DNA of 64,000 bases. Origin: Thermochaetoides thermophila DSM 1495. Lineage: Eukaryota > Ascomycota > Sordariomycetes > Sordariales > Chaetomiaceae. The notes under the pieces are model-generated. The model had not been told where the DNA came from. It searched no databases and worked only from the letters and a program-made list of their open reading frames with translations. Location: the NCBI RefSeq assembly GCF_000221225.1, contig NW_006383034.1:2232001-2296000 (forward strand), in the 5' to 3' direction. How positions within the stretch are numbered: position 1 is the stretch's first letter; each line of letters begins with the position of its first letter. Below, in pieces: positions 46,740 to 56,208 of this stretch. Both the position numbers and the translations under genes were made by a program.

Positions 46740-48263
46740 GATTTTAACCTACCGAATGACTAATTGATATGTTGAGGTGCGCTGTTGAAGGACTGCAGTT
46801 TCGTACTCAAATTGATGCCGAGGACAGGAGTTCGGCTGGTTCCGAGGTGTCTGGTTAAGAAACACAACGACGGCCAAGCTGGCAGACATCCAGAAGGTCA
46901 CGAGAGGAGTCTTGAAGTAAAAAGAGGGGATCTATTGGGAATTTGTAGACGGGGGGAGCAACTCTTGGACTTGGGTACACAGGGACAAGCACAAAACGGA
47001 TGGGATGAGACTTACTGGTGGTGATACAACACAATATGAGATCCCCTTGAGAAACTATCTACCACACCCAGCTTCCCCCCTCGCCAACAGGTGGTTTCAG
47101 TCATAGGAAGTGCCAGCACAGTTGATGATGGTTGTAAACGAACCGGGACTTTACACACACTTCAGTTAGCCAAATCTCTGAACAGAAAGCTACACACAGC
47201 ACGAGCAGCATCCAGGCGAAAGAGAAAATTTAGGCTATAGGCCATAATTAAGACACACGTGCAGGGGTGAGACAAGCTTCGTCCCCCGTACCGCATCGCC
47301 AAGGTGCTGGTACATCTCAATTCCTGCTGTCGAGTCGTGACTCTGTGGATCGTTGCGAGTACCACCGTAAGCGATGGCATAGAGGCATGTCTAGCGCAGT
47401 AGCAACAAAAACAAATAGTTGCAATGGTAGAGTGAGTGGTGAGTGGGCCAGGACCAATCTGGCCACTGTGAGGCCGTGTAACGGACGTTCGATGGCCAGA
47501 CCGCTCGGATGGGCCAGGTGTGGTTAAACTTGCCTGATTGAGGGCTCAAGTTGTCAAGCCAGCCGTAGCAGTAAAGGTCCTAAATGTCGAAGAGAAGAAG
47601 GTGGCTGGAAGATGTCGCAGAAGGCCAGCACAACAGCTGAAGACTCGGGCACAGCAGCTCGACAAGGGACAGGTTGCCTTAGTCCTATCCATCTATGACG
47701 GCGAGGTGCAATAGACATACATGTAAGATTCAACATTTCCAATTCATACCATGGATGGCTGGAGCCAAACTCTGAATGAATGGTAAGGGAAGGGCTGCTC
47801 TCTTTGCACTGGTTCACTTGACGTCAACATCAACTGGAGGGCCTCATCAAGTCTGTCGTTTTGGGGGAAAGAATTGGCGTGCATCTCCAAGGTATCCAGT
47901 CAGGCTGGAGGTGGCAATAGGGCCATGATCTCAGCCAAGACCAAGATCAGCGGGGCACACCATTCCGCACGAGGAAAACCCGGTGAGACCTGCGATCGGG
48001 ACGGAACGGAGATGGCCCACTATGCGACCCACCGGCAAACATTTGCTTCAAGACGCGGTATGACGCACTGTACTGTGCTAAGAAATTTACCTGCATACCT
48101 GCACGTTGCAGAAAAGGTCTTTGTATGCAATGCAGATCCAGTAGACACACTATTCGAAATTATTCAACAGTTGAGGGATAAAACATAGCACTTGTTACTC
48201 CAGGAACAGACAACGCCGTACATAATACCTCTTCCGGACTCGACATCCCCGTCGAAAGGTAAT
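46740..48263. other. Gene-free stretch upstream of gtaA and the tRNA
   Basis: Promoter region of gtaA and spacer to the tRNA gene. Open frames are short and carry no known motif. Confidence 0.5.
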
Positions 48264-48342
48264 GCCCGCATGGCTCAGTGGTAGAGCGTGACACTAGTAT
48301 GGAGCTATGTCAAGGTCGTCAGTTCGATTCTGGCTGTGGGCA
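48264..48342 (+). tRNA. tRNA-Thr (anticodon AGU) with a 7-nt intron
   Basis: A full cloverleaf can be drawn. The acceptor stem GCCCGCA pairs with TGTGGGC, with A as discriminator. The D stem is GCTC/GAGC around an AGTGGTA loop. The anticodon stem is TGACA/TGTCA. The T arm is GTCAG-TTCGATT-CTGGC. The anticodon loop region is 14 nt (CTAGTATGGAGCTA): seven loop bases with anticodon AGT, plus a 7-nt intron at the usual place one base 3' of the anticodon. A T6 run follows 42 nt downstream. I see no other tRNA in the window. Confidence 0.9.
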
Positions 48343-48383
48343 ATGGAACCCTTAGAACTAGAAGGATATTCTATATCCTTGAC

Positions 48384-48389
48384 TTTTTT
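48384..48389 (+). terminator. RNA polymerase III terminator (T6) for the tRNA
   Basis: This is the first run of at least five T on the sense strand after the tRNA. Confidence 0.7.
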
Positions 48390-49095
48390 CTGAGCTGCGC
48401 AATGGCCTTTTTTGTCATTTGCTCATTTTTGTTGTTGAGTATCGGACGAACAACGCTGCGATCATCACATATGGCTTAATATTTCAAGGGGAGCACCTCG
48501 AGAACCCTAGTAATGATATGAGGGACCTGGTATAACCCGGACTGGATGATCCGTACAAATGTCGGCTATGTGCCGCGATATCTCGTAGATGCCTAAATGG
48601 CAGCCATCTCCTCTCCAGCACAATCCTACCCTAACTGATTTATTCCGCGAAAAGCTTCCGTCCTGGGCATTATGCTGGTGAATCACAAAGGAGTAGTGTG
48701 AAAATTTCTTTTCCGTTTTAAGTGATCATAGAGAACCATCACCTGAGGTTGCAGATCTATTACTTGGTCGGCTCAAAAATCGACGTCTGATAACTCTTAA
48801 TATATCACGGGGCCTGGATTGATGACTTATACTTTTCGCAAACAGTCGTTTGCTCTTCTGTGGCGTCCCGACTAAGACACGACACAATATCTGACATCAC
48901 CGAGTGCTTGCTTGCAGCGGTGGAAGCTGTGGAACAATGCCATGAAGTGCGGCGTTCAACCACAGAGCCATGCGTGCTTTCTAGAAAGCATTAGATCAAC
49001 GAGCTGACTCGGCAATTCCGATCAGCGATTGGCAGCTCGGCGATGATCAACAGTGTCTGGAAGACGTTGACTTGTCCAGCCTTCTTGAGGCCTGG
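48390..49095. other. Gene-free spacer
   Basis: AT-rich sequence between the tRNA and the lipase 3' end; no gene seen. Confidence 0.5.
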
Positions 49096-50296
49096 CTACA
49101 GGCCCTCTCTGGCCAACATGTCAACGATGTCCAAGTAAAATGCGATAGCGTTGAATCTAAGCCCTGTCAGCCGCATTCAGGGTAGCAGACCGAGATACCA
49201 CTTACGTCGGTGGACGGCCCATCCACTTCTGCGCGGTATACCGCAACCTATTGCTCCAGTTGATCAAATCCAGATGATTGACACCTAATAATGTTCCCTT
49301 GTAAACACCCCACTTGCTGCTCTCGACACTCACTAGCCCATCGTTGGGGCCTTCAACCTCCTCTATGACGCGGTGCGACAGTCGAAAGGGGCTTAGCAAC
49401 GGCGGCCGGTCTTTGACCATGGCCCCATAAGAAAAGTAACGCACAGCCGGGTCATCTGGGGTCCGTGAGTTGAACTCCTCCGTCATATACGTAGTCGTCA
49501 GCTGGGCAAACGCGCTGGGCTCCCAACCAGTCGTGCGCTCCCACAACTTATACAGACGCGGCAGGTACCGCGGACCGATCAGCTCAAGCATGTAATCGGC
49601 GAACGGGCTGCCATGGTGCGGGGTAGCCACAGTGACGAGCGACTTGACGTCGACGCCCGGATGCTGCAAGCACGAGATCATGTAGCGGGCGTCGAGCCCG
49701 CCCATACTGTGGGCGATGATGTTGACGCTCTTGCCTTGTGCTTGGGCAACGATGTCCTCGGCGAGCTTGGCGGCGCGCTTCTCAATCGAGCTGCTTGGTG
49801 GCACTTGGGCGGTGATGACCTCGCAGTTGTTGGTGGTCAGGGCCTCCTTGATGCCACGCCAGTACTGGATACTGGGCAAATAAGAGCCCGCAAGCCGCAG
49901 CTCAGCAAAACCCAACAAGCCATGGGCCAGCACGACGGGGTATCTTGGTGTCTCTAGCGCGGATATCGCATCATGTCAGCCGCGGTCGTTTGTCACATTT
50001 TTGATGTTGGCGGCGATGGCACCGTGCTGATAAGCGGGCTCATTACTGTATCTGTCCTTCAAGAAGGCATATTCATCCGCGATCTCCCTGCCCAGCCCTT
50101 TGATCCGCGCGTCTGTCAGGACAATCTGGCGGCAACGCGGCTTGTAAGCGCCGAAGCAGCGCAGGGCAGGCGCTCGAGCGCGAAACGTAGCACGATGATA
50201 GGTGTTCGTTGAAAACCGTGCATTGGGCCAAACGCCCTGGACAGATGTGGTCGCCGCGGTGTGTGACCGGTAGCACACCGCTACCAGCCTTGTCAT
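49096..50296 (-). CDS. Alpha/beta-hydrolase lipase, Tgl2-like, probably mitochondrial
   Basis: Three exons on the minus strand (50296-50047, 49953-49206, 49156-49096) give 352 aa. The first about 60 residues are rich in Arg, Ser and Thr, with few acids, like a mitochondrial presequence. Splice 1 makes KDRYKTPRYPVVLAHGLLGF, the oxyanion-side start of the hydrolase fold. The nucleophile is Ser166 in IIAHSMGGLDARY; GPNDGLVS and GVNHLDL carry the likely Asp and His. The large middle frame seems to end at a TAA, but that TAA is part of a GTAAGT donor. Using it joins a 61-nt last exon encoding FNAIAFYLDIVDMLAREGL, the conserved C terminus of fungal Tgl2-type lipases. Yeast Tgl2 hydrolyses short-chain triacylglycerol and diacylglycerol in mitochondria; the same activity here is inferred. 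Confidence 0.9.
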
Positions 50297-51572
50297 CTGC
50301 TGCTGGCCTTTGGTGTGAGGTGTGGTGATCTTGATCCAGGATCGCTGCAACCCAGCGAGCGAACCGACCTCGTGTGAATTGCGACGTAGAGGAGGGGAAT
50401 AACCAAACAGGACTTTGTAGATGATCTAGCCGCTGTTGCTGGTGCGGTGTCCTTTCTGAAAGAAACCAAAGTGGCAGTCAAAAGCTACGACTTGCTTACA
50501 TAACTGGTCACAAACAACACAGGAAGGGGAAATTCAGGACAGATGCTGGACAAGTCCACCATTCGAGTGTTTCTGCTGTGGTGGTGGGTGTGGTGGCGGT
50601 TTGGCTGAGACACAAGCGCGATGTTTGGCATGTGGGCATGTACTACACAGTAGGGAACGGCTAGAGCCGCACTGTTGCCCGTTTCTTGGCGCCAGGCTCC
50701 CGTTCATCCCGCCTTTGATTCGGGTTATCCATATAGTCAGCTTCACCGTTGTACAGCCTCGCCCACAGGTGTGTGGCAGAGGCTCAAAGCCTCTCCTGTT
50801 GGCCATATGTTTAGCTGCTGCGAACAGAAAACCGGCAATATTCCCGCGATAGACTTAATTGCAACTCCATTCGAGCACATCTTGACAGGCCAGTTTCTTA
50901 GGTAATCTGCGAATACGCCAGCTGGGACGTGCAGCCAACAGCATGCAAACTCAGCCAACCTATCGCCAATACGTACTGACAAACCTGCAAGCCTTCTACA
51001 GAATAGAGAGAGGATGGTTGAATATTGGGAGCTGCCAAACACACACCAAACCTGTCTTGAAGATGGGTGTAGTATCTGTGCTTCTACCGGGTATGTCATA
51101 TGTGATTAAGCAGCTGTCCCTGCATAAGAACCGAGGCCAACGACAATGCGCAATCCCAGCTAATATCCGGAGTATTTGTTACAAGGGCTCGGTCCCAGGT
51201 CGACGGCTGGTAGGTATGGAAATATCAGCGTAGCCATTTGAGAACATTGGTGTGCAGCCAGGCTCAGTCCCATCCCTTAGTCCAACCCTCCATCTTTCTG
51301 CATCTTTGCAATCTAAGCGCTCAAGACGACCCTGGTACCAGACTGTCGGGACATCCCCACCATGCTCACCAAACTCATAAGCCAAAGCGATGAGAAAAAA
51401 AATATCTATTGCTGCTATTTCCAGGCCCATCCGGGACCGTCAACCTCGCTCCGCGGGTGCCTCGTCCCCTGTGTCCACCCGGTACTTATGCAACTCAATT
51501 CCATGCCGACTAATTTCTCCTGCTTCAAGTGTCAACAATAGCGAGGGTAACCACCTTACGACTATCATTACC
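50297..51572. other. Gene-free stretch
   Basis: Promoter side of the lipase and then unassigned sequence. No gene seen. Confidence 0.5.
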
Positions 51573-52570
51573 ATGCTCGTTGTTGGTGACTGCTCCGGAT
51601 CCGCCTGTCCCATTCCCGGTGGCGCCCCATCCGACCCGATGTGGTTTCTCCTACGGCCAGTGCCTTCATACTGGCGGCGTTCGCCTCTCTGATTCTGTCA
51701 ATCGTCTATACCGGCATCCGCTATCACGCCACTTGCACACCGTCTTGCTTTTGGCTGCTCTGAGCATGGAAGTCGTGGGCCATGCGTGCAAGATCCTGTT
51801 GACCATGGACCCCAGGAACCGGGCATTCGCAACGGTGTGCCTGCTTGGGACGCATTGGGGTGCTATCCTGGTCAACTCGGCTGTGTATACGGTGTTGCCG
51901 CATGAGATAGTGCTCAATGGACATGAACTCTGCACCGCTGGAGATCCAGTTTACCTCATTACCTGTTGCGTCATCGATATCTTTGCGCTGGTCTTTCAGT
52001 CTGTCGGTATCGGCTTTGCCTCGAACGTCGGAACGGATTTTGACGTATGTCCTGCCTTTTCCCTTTTAGATCCATTCACTCTCTTTTACCGGCTGACTAA
52101 CCCTTCAAAGGTCGCCCAAGAGCTGAGCATCTTACTCGTCGGGCTTTACATCCAAGCCCTCGGCTTGCTTATCTTGTGCTCTATCGTCACTCCAGGTACA
52201 AATTTAACCATCGTCTGTACGACTATGACAGCCATTTTGCTTCACTCTACTCCTCTCGTCGGTATAGATACTTTACGATCATTACGTGCGTTACCCCTCC
52301 CCTATTTGGAAGTTGTATGTTTTCATTTTGCTTATCTTCAAAAGCCCTTCAAGTTGTGGCCCTTCTCCTTCTTCTCCCCACGGCTGTCCGTCTGCCTGTT
52401 TTCGCTAACGGGCTTGCCACGCCCTTCGCCCGCTCTCCCTTAACCTCCCTGCTTCTCAATGACACATACATTCTCCTCTACCTCATCCTTCTGACCGGTT
52501 AAGCCCGTGGGACGCGTGTTCGGGCAGGCCTGGCCTCTGACCTCACCCTTGGCATCTCTCAAGAACTTCC
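51573..52570 (+). pseudogene. RTA1-like seven-span membrane protein, frameshifted
   Basis: RTA1-family proteins are fungal seven-span membrane proteins linked to lipid movement and drug tolerance. The plus strand contains the family blocks in order but not in one frame. An N-terminal Cys-containing start (MLVVGDCSGSACPIPGG) is in one frame. A first span with ASLILSIVYTGIRY is in a second. MEVVGHACKILLTMDP, GTHWGAILVNSAVY and DIFALVFQSVGIGFAS are in a third. After an in-phase intron-like segment (52046-52110) comes VAQELSILLVGLYIQALGL, then a shift to RYKFNHRLYDYDSHF and SSRRYRYFTI. Shifts near 51640-51690, 51750-51765 and 52190-52200 have no room for normal introns. Either the gene is dead or the assembly has several indels. 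A GRVFG block near 52510-52530 resembles the family's last-span end. Confidence 0.65.
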
Positions 52571-53158
52571 ACGATGGTGCCCTTAACTACGGCTGTAACA
52601 TGCCCGACATGGATGGCGTAGGCACAAGAAAAATGGTAGCAGCTTCCCCGTGACGCCAACCACGGCCACTATCACAACCACGACTTAATTTATCTCGCTA
52701 TCGTATCCGAGCCCAACGACCAGCTCGCCGAAGCTTACACCCTCTCAGGGTGCACGCCGTCCGGATTGCCGGCACACCCATCGCCTTGGTGGAATTAAAA
52801 CCAGCAGCAAGCTCAGGCATCACCGTCGCTGGTTCCAGACTATGAACCGCCCATCCTGTCGCCTGAAAATCACCTTGTCCATCATAAGGCGATTGCTAGC
52901 CTGAGCGGGATTACCATTGGCAGTGGGACGCCGCATGACATGGGCATCATGTCACCTACCACGACACAAACGCCACAGATTGGGTCCTCGACTGTGGGGA
53001 GCCCGATGGTAGGGCTACTCAATTCAGCATCAGGAACAACAGGTTTCAAGTGGGGAGTGATGCCAACTGAGCGGCAAAGGAAGCGAAGACATGGGGAGCC
53101 AGATTGGTTGATAGTGATGCGCTGTGGTAACCCATCAATTGGTGATTTTACAAGATGA
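52571..53158 (+). other. Possible C-terminal tail of the RTA1-like relic
   Basis: A plus frame reads LIYLAIVSEPNDQLAEAYTL, hits one TAA near 52796, then continues through SLVPDYEPPILSP and MGIMSPTTTQTPQIGSSTVG to a stop at 53158. It has Ser/Thr/Pro-rich composition like a cytosolic tail. It may belong to the same decayed gene or to another. I do not recognise it. Confidence 0.3.
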
Positions 53159-53928
53159 AGATGGGAGTTTTTTATTGTAATGGTCGGAACACGGCGTTAG
53201 TGTATACGGTGTTACTTCGAGAGTCTAGCAGGTAGATACAAGATTGGTGGAGTTGACTTTTTGAAAGAACTATTTCTTTTTTGTGTGCGATTTTCGTATG
53301 AACCTAGATACCACCACAATTAAGCTAAACACTTAAGCTCAACACTTAGGGACGGTTCGACAATAATCACTCAGACCACTGTGGCGTAGAAGTGGCTAGT
53401 CGGCGTCCTTCCCTCCCCCTGTGCAATGGAAACAAAGATAACAATCCCATAACAAGGATAATGCCACGGTAGGCTATGCTGAGCCAAAAACAAAGACAAT
53501 GCTGCTAAAAGATGAGGGAGATACAAGCTACCATCCTAATCCGGACACACAAACACAGGCTGAGCTTTCGTTCACAGAACAAGCCGCCTTCTGTCCTCCG
53601 CTTTCAGAATGCAAATGTGGACTTGAGGCAAGGCACAGATAGTAGATTATCATGCTGTCTGCCGCTTTACCTGATCTTGCCCAGATGGAGACTCGGGTCT
53701 TATTGGTTTTATCTAGTTAACTCTGGCAGACAGGTTCCTGAGTAATGTCTCCTCCATCGTCAGTACAGCTCGAAGTCACCCCAAGGTGAGTGCACTGCTT
53801 ATCACGAAGTCACCAAGTTATTCTCATCACAATTGCAAGCAGACGAGCCGTAAAAGAAAGAAAAAAAAACTTGAACTGGGTAATAGAACAATCTTGGCTC
53901 TGAGTGAAGCCGAGATATACACATCACC
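53159..53928. other. Gene-free spacer
   Basis: Promoter side of the orphan gene; no feature recognised. Confidence 0.5.
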
Positions 53929-56208
53929 ATGTCACCTCCAAAGATTAACCAAAGCGCGCCGGCTACTTACGGGCCTGAACCGCCTCCTAATCATCCTGCT
54001 GCCCATGCCTTCGGTAAAGGCAAGAGAAAACTCAGAACTCTTGCCCCCTCAACAGGCCCTGGCACAGAGGCAGAGCTCCAAAACAAGGCATCCGATGACG
54101 AAAAGGAGCACAAGAATAAGGGATTCGATGACAACAACAAGTGGCATCTGTGGGAGATTGAGACGAATCTCCGACGAACATTCATTGAACATCCACCAGG
54201 CCGCAAGAGCAATCCTGCATCTACCGAGGACAAAGGAAAAGGCAAAGCTCCTGTGCCCAGCCAACCTACAGGGAGAGAGAAGCAGCGGTCAGAGACCGGT
54301 GTGTCTCCAGCTGAGGAGGAGCCAGAAATGAAGCGGTCGGGCCGTGTTATGTTGGCATTGGGGCTTACTCCCGAGAGAATGGAAGGAGCACGGGAAAAAC
54401 AGATTTTGCAGGCTCCAGATGATTACAGGGGTGATCCGGGGCCGGCGACTCTACAACACCGGCTTCAGCAACTATGTTGGCAGCAGCAACCAAACCGGCC
54501 CGAGGGACATAATCCTGCTCTTCGGGCCCCGGCCCCTCCTCCGCTCAACTTAAGCACTGTCCCGCCGGAAGACGTTGACCCTCTAGACCCCAACAGGCCT
54601 CTCTTCATACCCGAAGATTACCTTGACGATACGCAGGCGGCACCTTTTGGTAACAAAGGTTCATTCCCACAGCAAGTTGAAACAACAATGACAGAGGCGC
54701 GCATCCGCGACCAGATCTGGCGGAGCGCGTATATCCTTGGCCGGACGCTGACTGAAGAAGAGAAGAAGACCATCAGGGAGACGATAGAGGATCTTGCAAG
54801 CACCAATGCTCCGAGCGAGGCCAGCGTAAGCCCGAGAACGCCCACACTCGCAGAAAGACAGCCTATCACTGCCACAAATCCAAGGGAGACGAGGCAATTT
54901 GTCCCAACTGAGTTGTCCCAATCTACCATCGCTGCGGAACCGGCCGGTACAAGACCATCGGCCACGGTTGGGTTGGTTCAATCTACCCCCACCAAGCAAC
55001 CGGGCGAGACAAGACCATTGGGCACGACCAGATCGACTCCGTCTACCACAACAACCACGAACCTAACCCTGGCCGAGAAGAGGCCATCTATCACGGTCGG
55101 GGTACAATCTACCACTGCTCGGGAACCGAACGAGGGGAGACCACCTGCCACGAGTCCCACGACCGGATCGGCTCAGGACAGCGATATGAATGCGGGCTCG
55201 CACCCTCCACCTGTTCAGGCCGATACTCCGGGAGTGCAGCGCCAGCTGGCCACATTCCAACAAGCCATTAATAAAATTAGAAGCAAGTTGGAGGCGTTTG
55301 AAAAAAAAGCAGAAAAGCTCAACTCGACCCTCGAAGAGCATGCTCTTCTACTGGAAACTCGACAAGGCCAGCCCTCTGAAGCTAGAGAGTCACAAAGCAC
55401 GTGGGAAAGACAAATTCGTGGTCTCCGAGAAGAAGTTGCATCTCTCAGGGACGAATTGCGAGCTGTACGAGAGAAGTCTGACTTATCCAACCAGAAAAGC
55501 AGCAGCGCGATGGCCCCGGCACGCCACAGACCACCAGCAGACGCCGAGTCGGCTACAGCCGCGCCGAGCGCTGAGACCATTGAGAACAGCACCATCAGCG
55601 CTCGCCGGTGCCGCTTAGAAGACGCAGCGGAAAGCAGTGGCAGCAGCGTTCGCAGACGCCGCTTAGTAGAAGCAGAGAGCAGCGGCAGCAACAGGGGGTC
55701 AGGAAGAAACGTCGGCGGTGGCAGCGGTAATAACCCACTACAGCGGGACAAGACACTCGCAGCCATTGATGCCGGCTTGGTCGAGCAAATGCAGCGCCTG
55801 CTCCTATCGCGCAACGGAGGAACCGAAGCAGGTGGCCATTCCCACATACCGCAATCACAGCGGCTTGTGCCCTTCGGGCTGCGAACGCTCCCTCGATGGC
55901 TACGCCAACGGCGTCATCTTGTCGAAGTATATATGCAGCGTATGCCGACGGCTGGAAGAGGTGTACGGACGCTGAGGTCGGTTCTTTTAGCCATAGTTTT
56001 CTTCGTGGGGGTTTGGCTAGCGATGGAGGCGATGCTGTACAGCAATCGGTTGGCCAGCGGAACTGGCATGATTGTCAATGGTCCTTTTGAAGAAAAGACA
56101 GATGTTGTGATGGTTTTTGGATCCTGGTTCCAATTTATCCTGTTTGAAGTCGTAGTGACGATCATTGTTTTGTGTTTGTTCAGGAGGGAGACTAGAGTTG
56201 GCACTTGA
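53929..56208 (+). CDS. Orphan protein: disordered N-half, Thr/Pro repeats, coiled coil, two C-terminal membrane spans
   Basis: One uninterrupted frame of 759 codons that I cannot assign to any family. Residues 1-300 are charged, low-complexity and Pro-rich. Residues about 306-415 contain four to five degenerate repeats of an EP-G-TRP-AT...QST pattern, including two TLAE(R/K)(Q/R)P starts. A heptad-like coiled coil spans about 438-518. Two Arg-rich patches (RRCRLEDA and RRRRLVEAE) follow. The last 78 residues hold two hydrophobic spans (about 684-706 and 726-751) joined by a short loop, ending in RRETRVGT. So the protein is probably tail-anchored in a membrane with a long cytosolic arm. Codon use looks ordinary and the frame has survived intact, which argues for a real gene despite the lack of homologues I can name. 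Neighbours are decayed or absent. Confidence 0.65.
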   Translation: MSPPKINQSAPATYGPEPPPNHPAAHAFGKGKRKLRTLAPSTGPGTEAELQNKASDDEKEHKNKGFDDNNKWHLWEIETNLRRTFIEHPPGRKSNPASTEDKGKGKAPVPSQPTGREKQRSETGVSPAEEEPEMKRSGRVMLALGLTPERMEGAREKQILQAPDDYRGDPGPATLQHRLQQLCWQQQPNRPEGHNPALRAPAPPPLNLSTVPPEDVDPLDPNRPLFIPEDYLDDTQAAPFGNKGSFPQQVETTMTEARIRDQIWRSAYILGRTLTEEEKKTIRETIEDLASTNAPSEASVSPRTPTLAERQPITATNPRETRQFVPTELSQSTIAAEPAGTRPSATVGLVQSTPTKQPGETRPLGTTRSTPSTTTTTNLTLAEKRPSITVGVQSTTAREPNEGRPPATSPTTGSAQDSDMNAGSHPPPVQADTPGVQRQLATFQQAINKIRSKLEAFEKKAEKLNSTLEEHALLLETRQGQPSEARESQSTWERQIRGLREEVASLRDELRAVREKSDLSNQKSSSAMAPARHRPPADAESATAAPSAETIENSTISARRCRLEDAAESSGSSVRRRRLVEAESSGSNRGSGRNVGGGSGNNPLQRDKTLAAIDAGLVEQMQRLLLSRNGGTEAGGHSHIPQSQRLVPFGLRTLPRWLRQRRHLVEVYMQRMPTAGRGVRTLRSVLLAIVFFVGVWLAMEAMLYSNRLASGTGMIVNGPFEEKTDVVMVFGSWFQFILFEVVVTIIVLCLFRRETRVGT

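Noticed and set aside
49976..50046. Later donors for intron 1 of the lipase (for example after CAC, or the GTGACA site)
   Set aside because: They stay in phase but add a stretch absent from the family between DRY and TPRYP; the GTAATG donor gives the conserved join.
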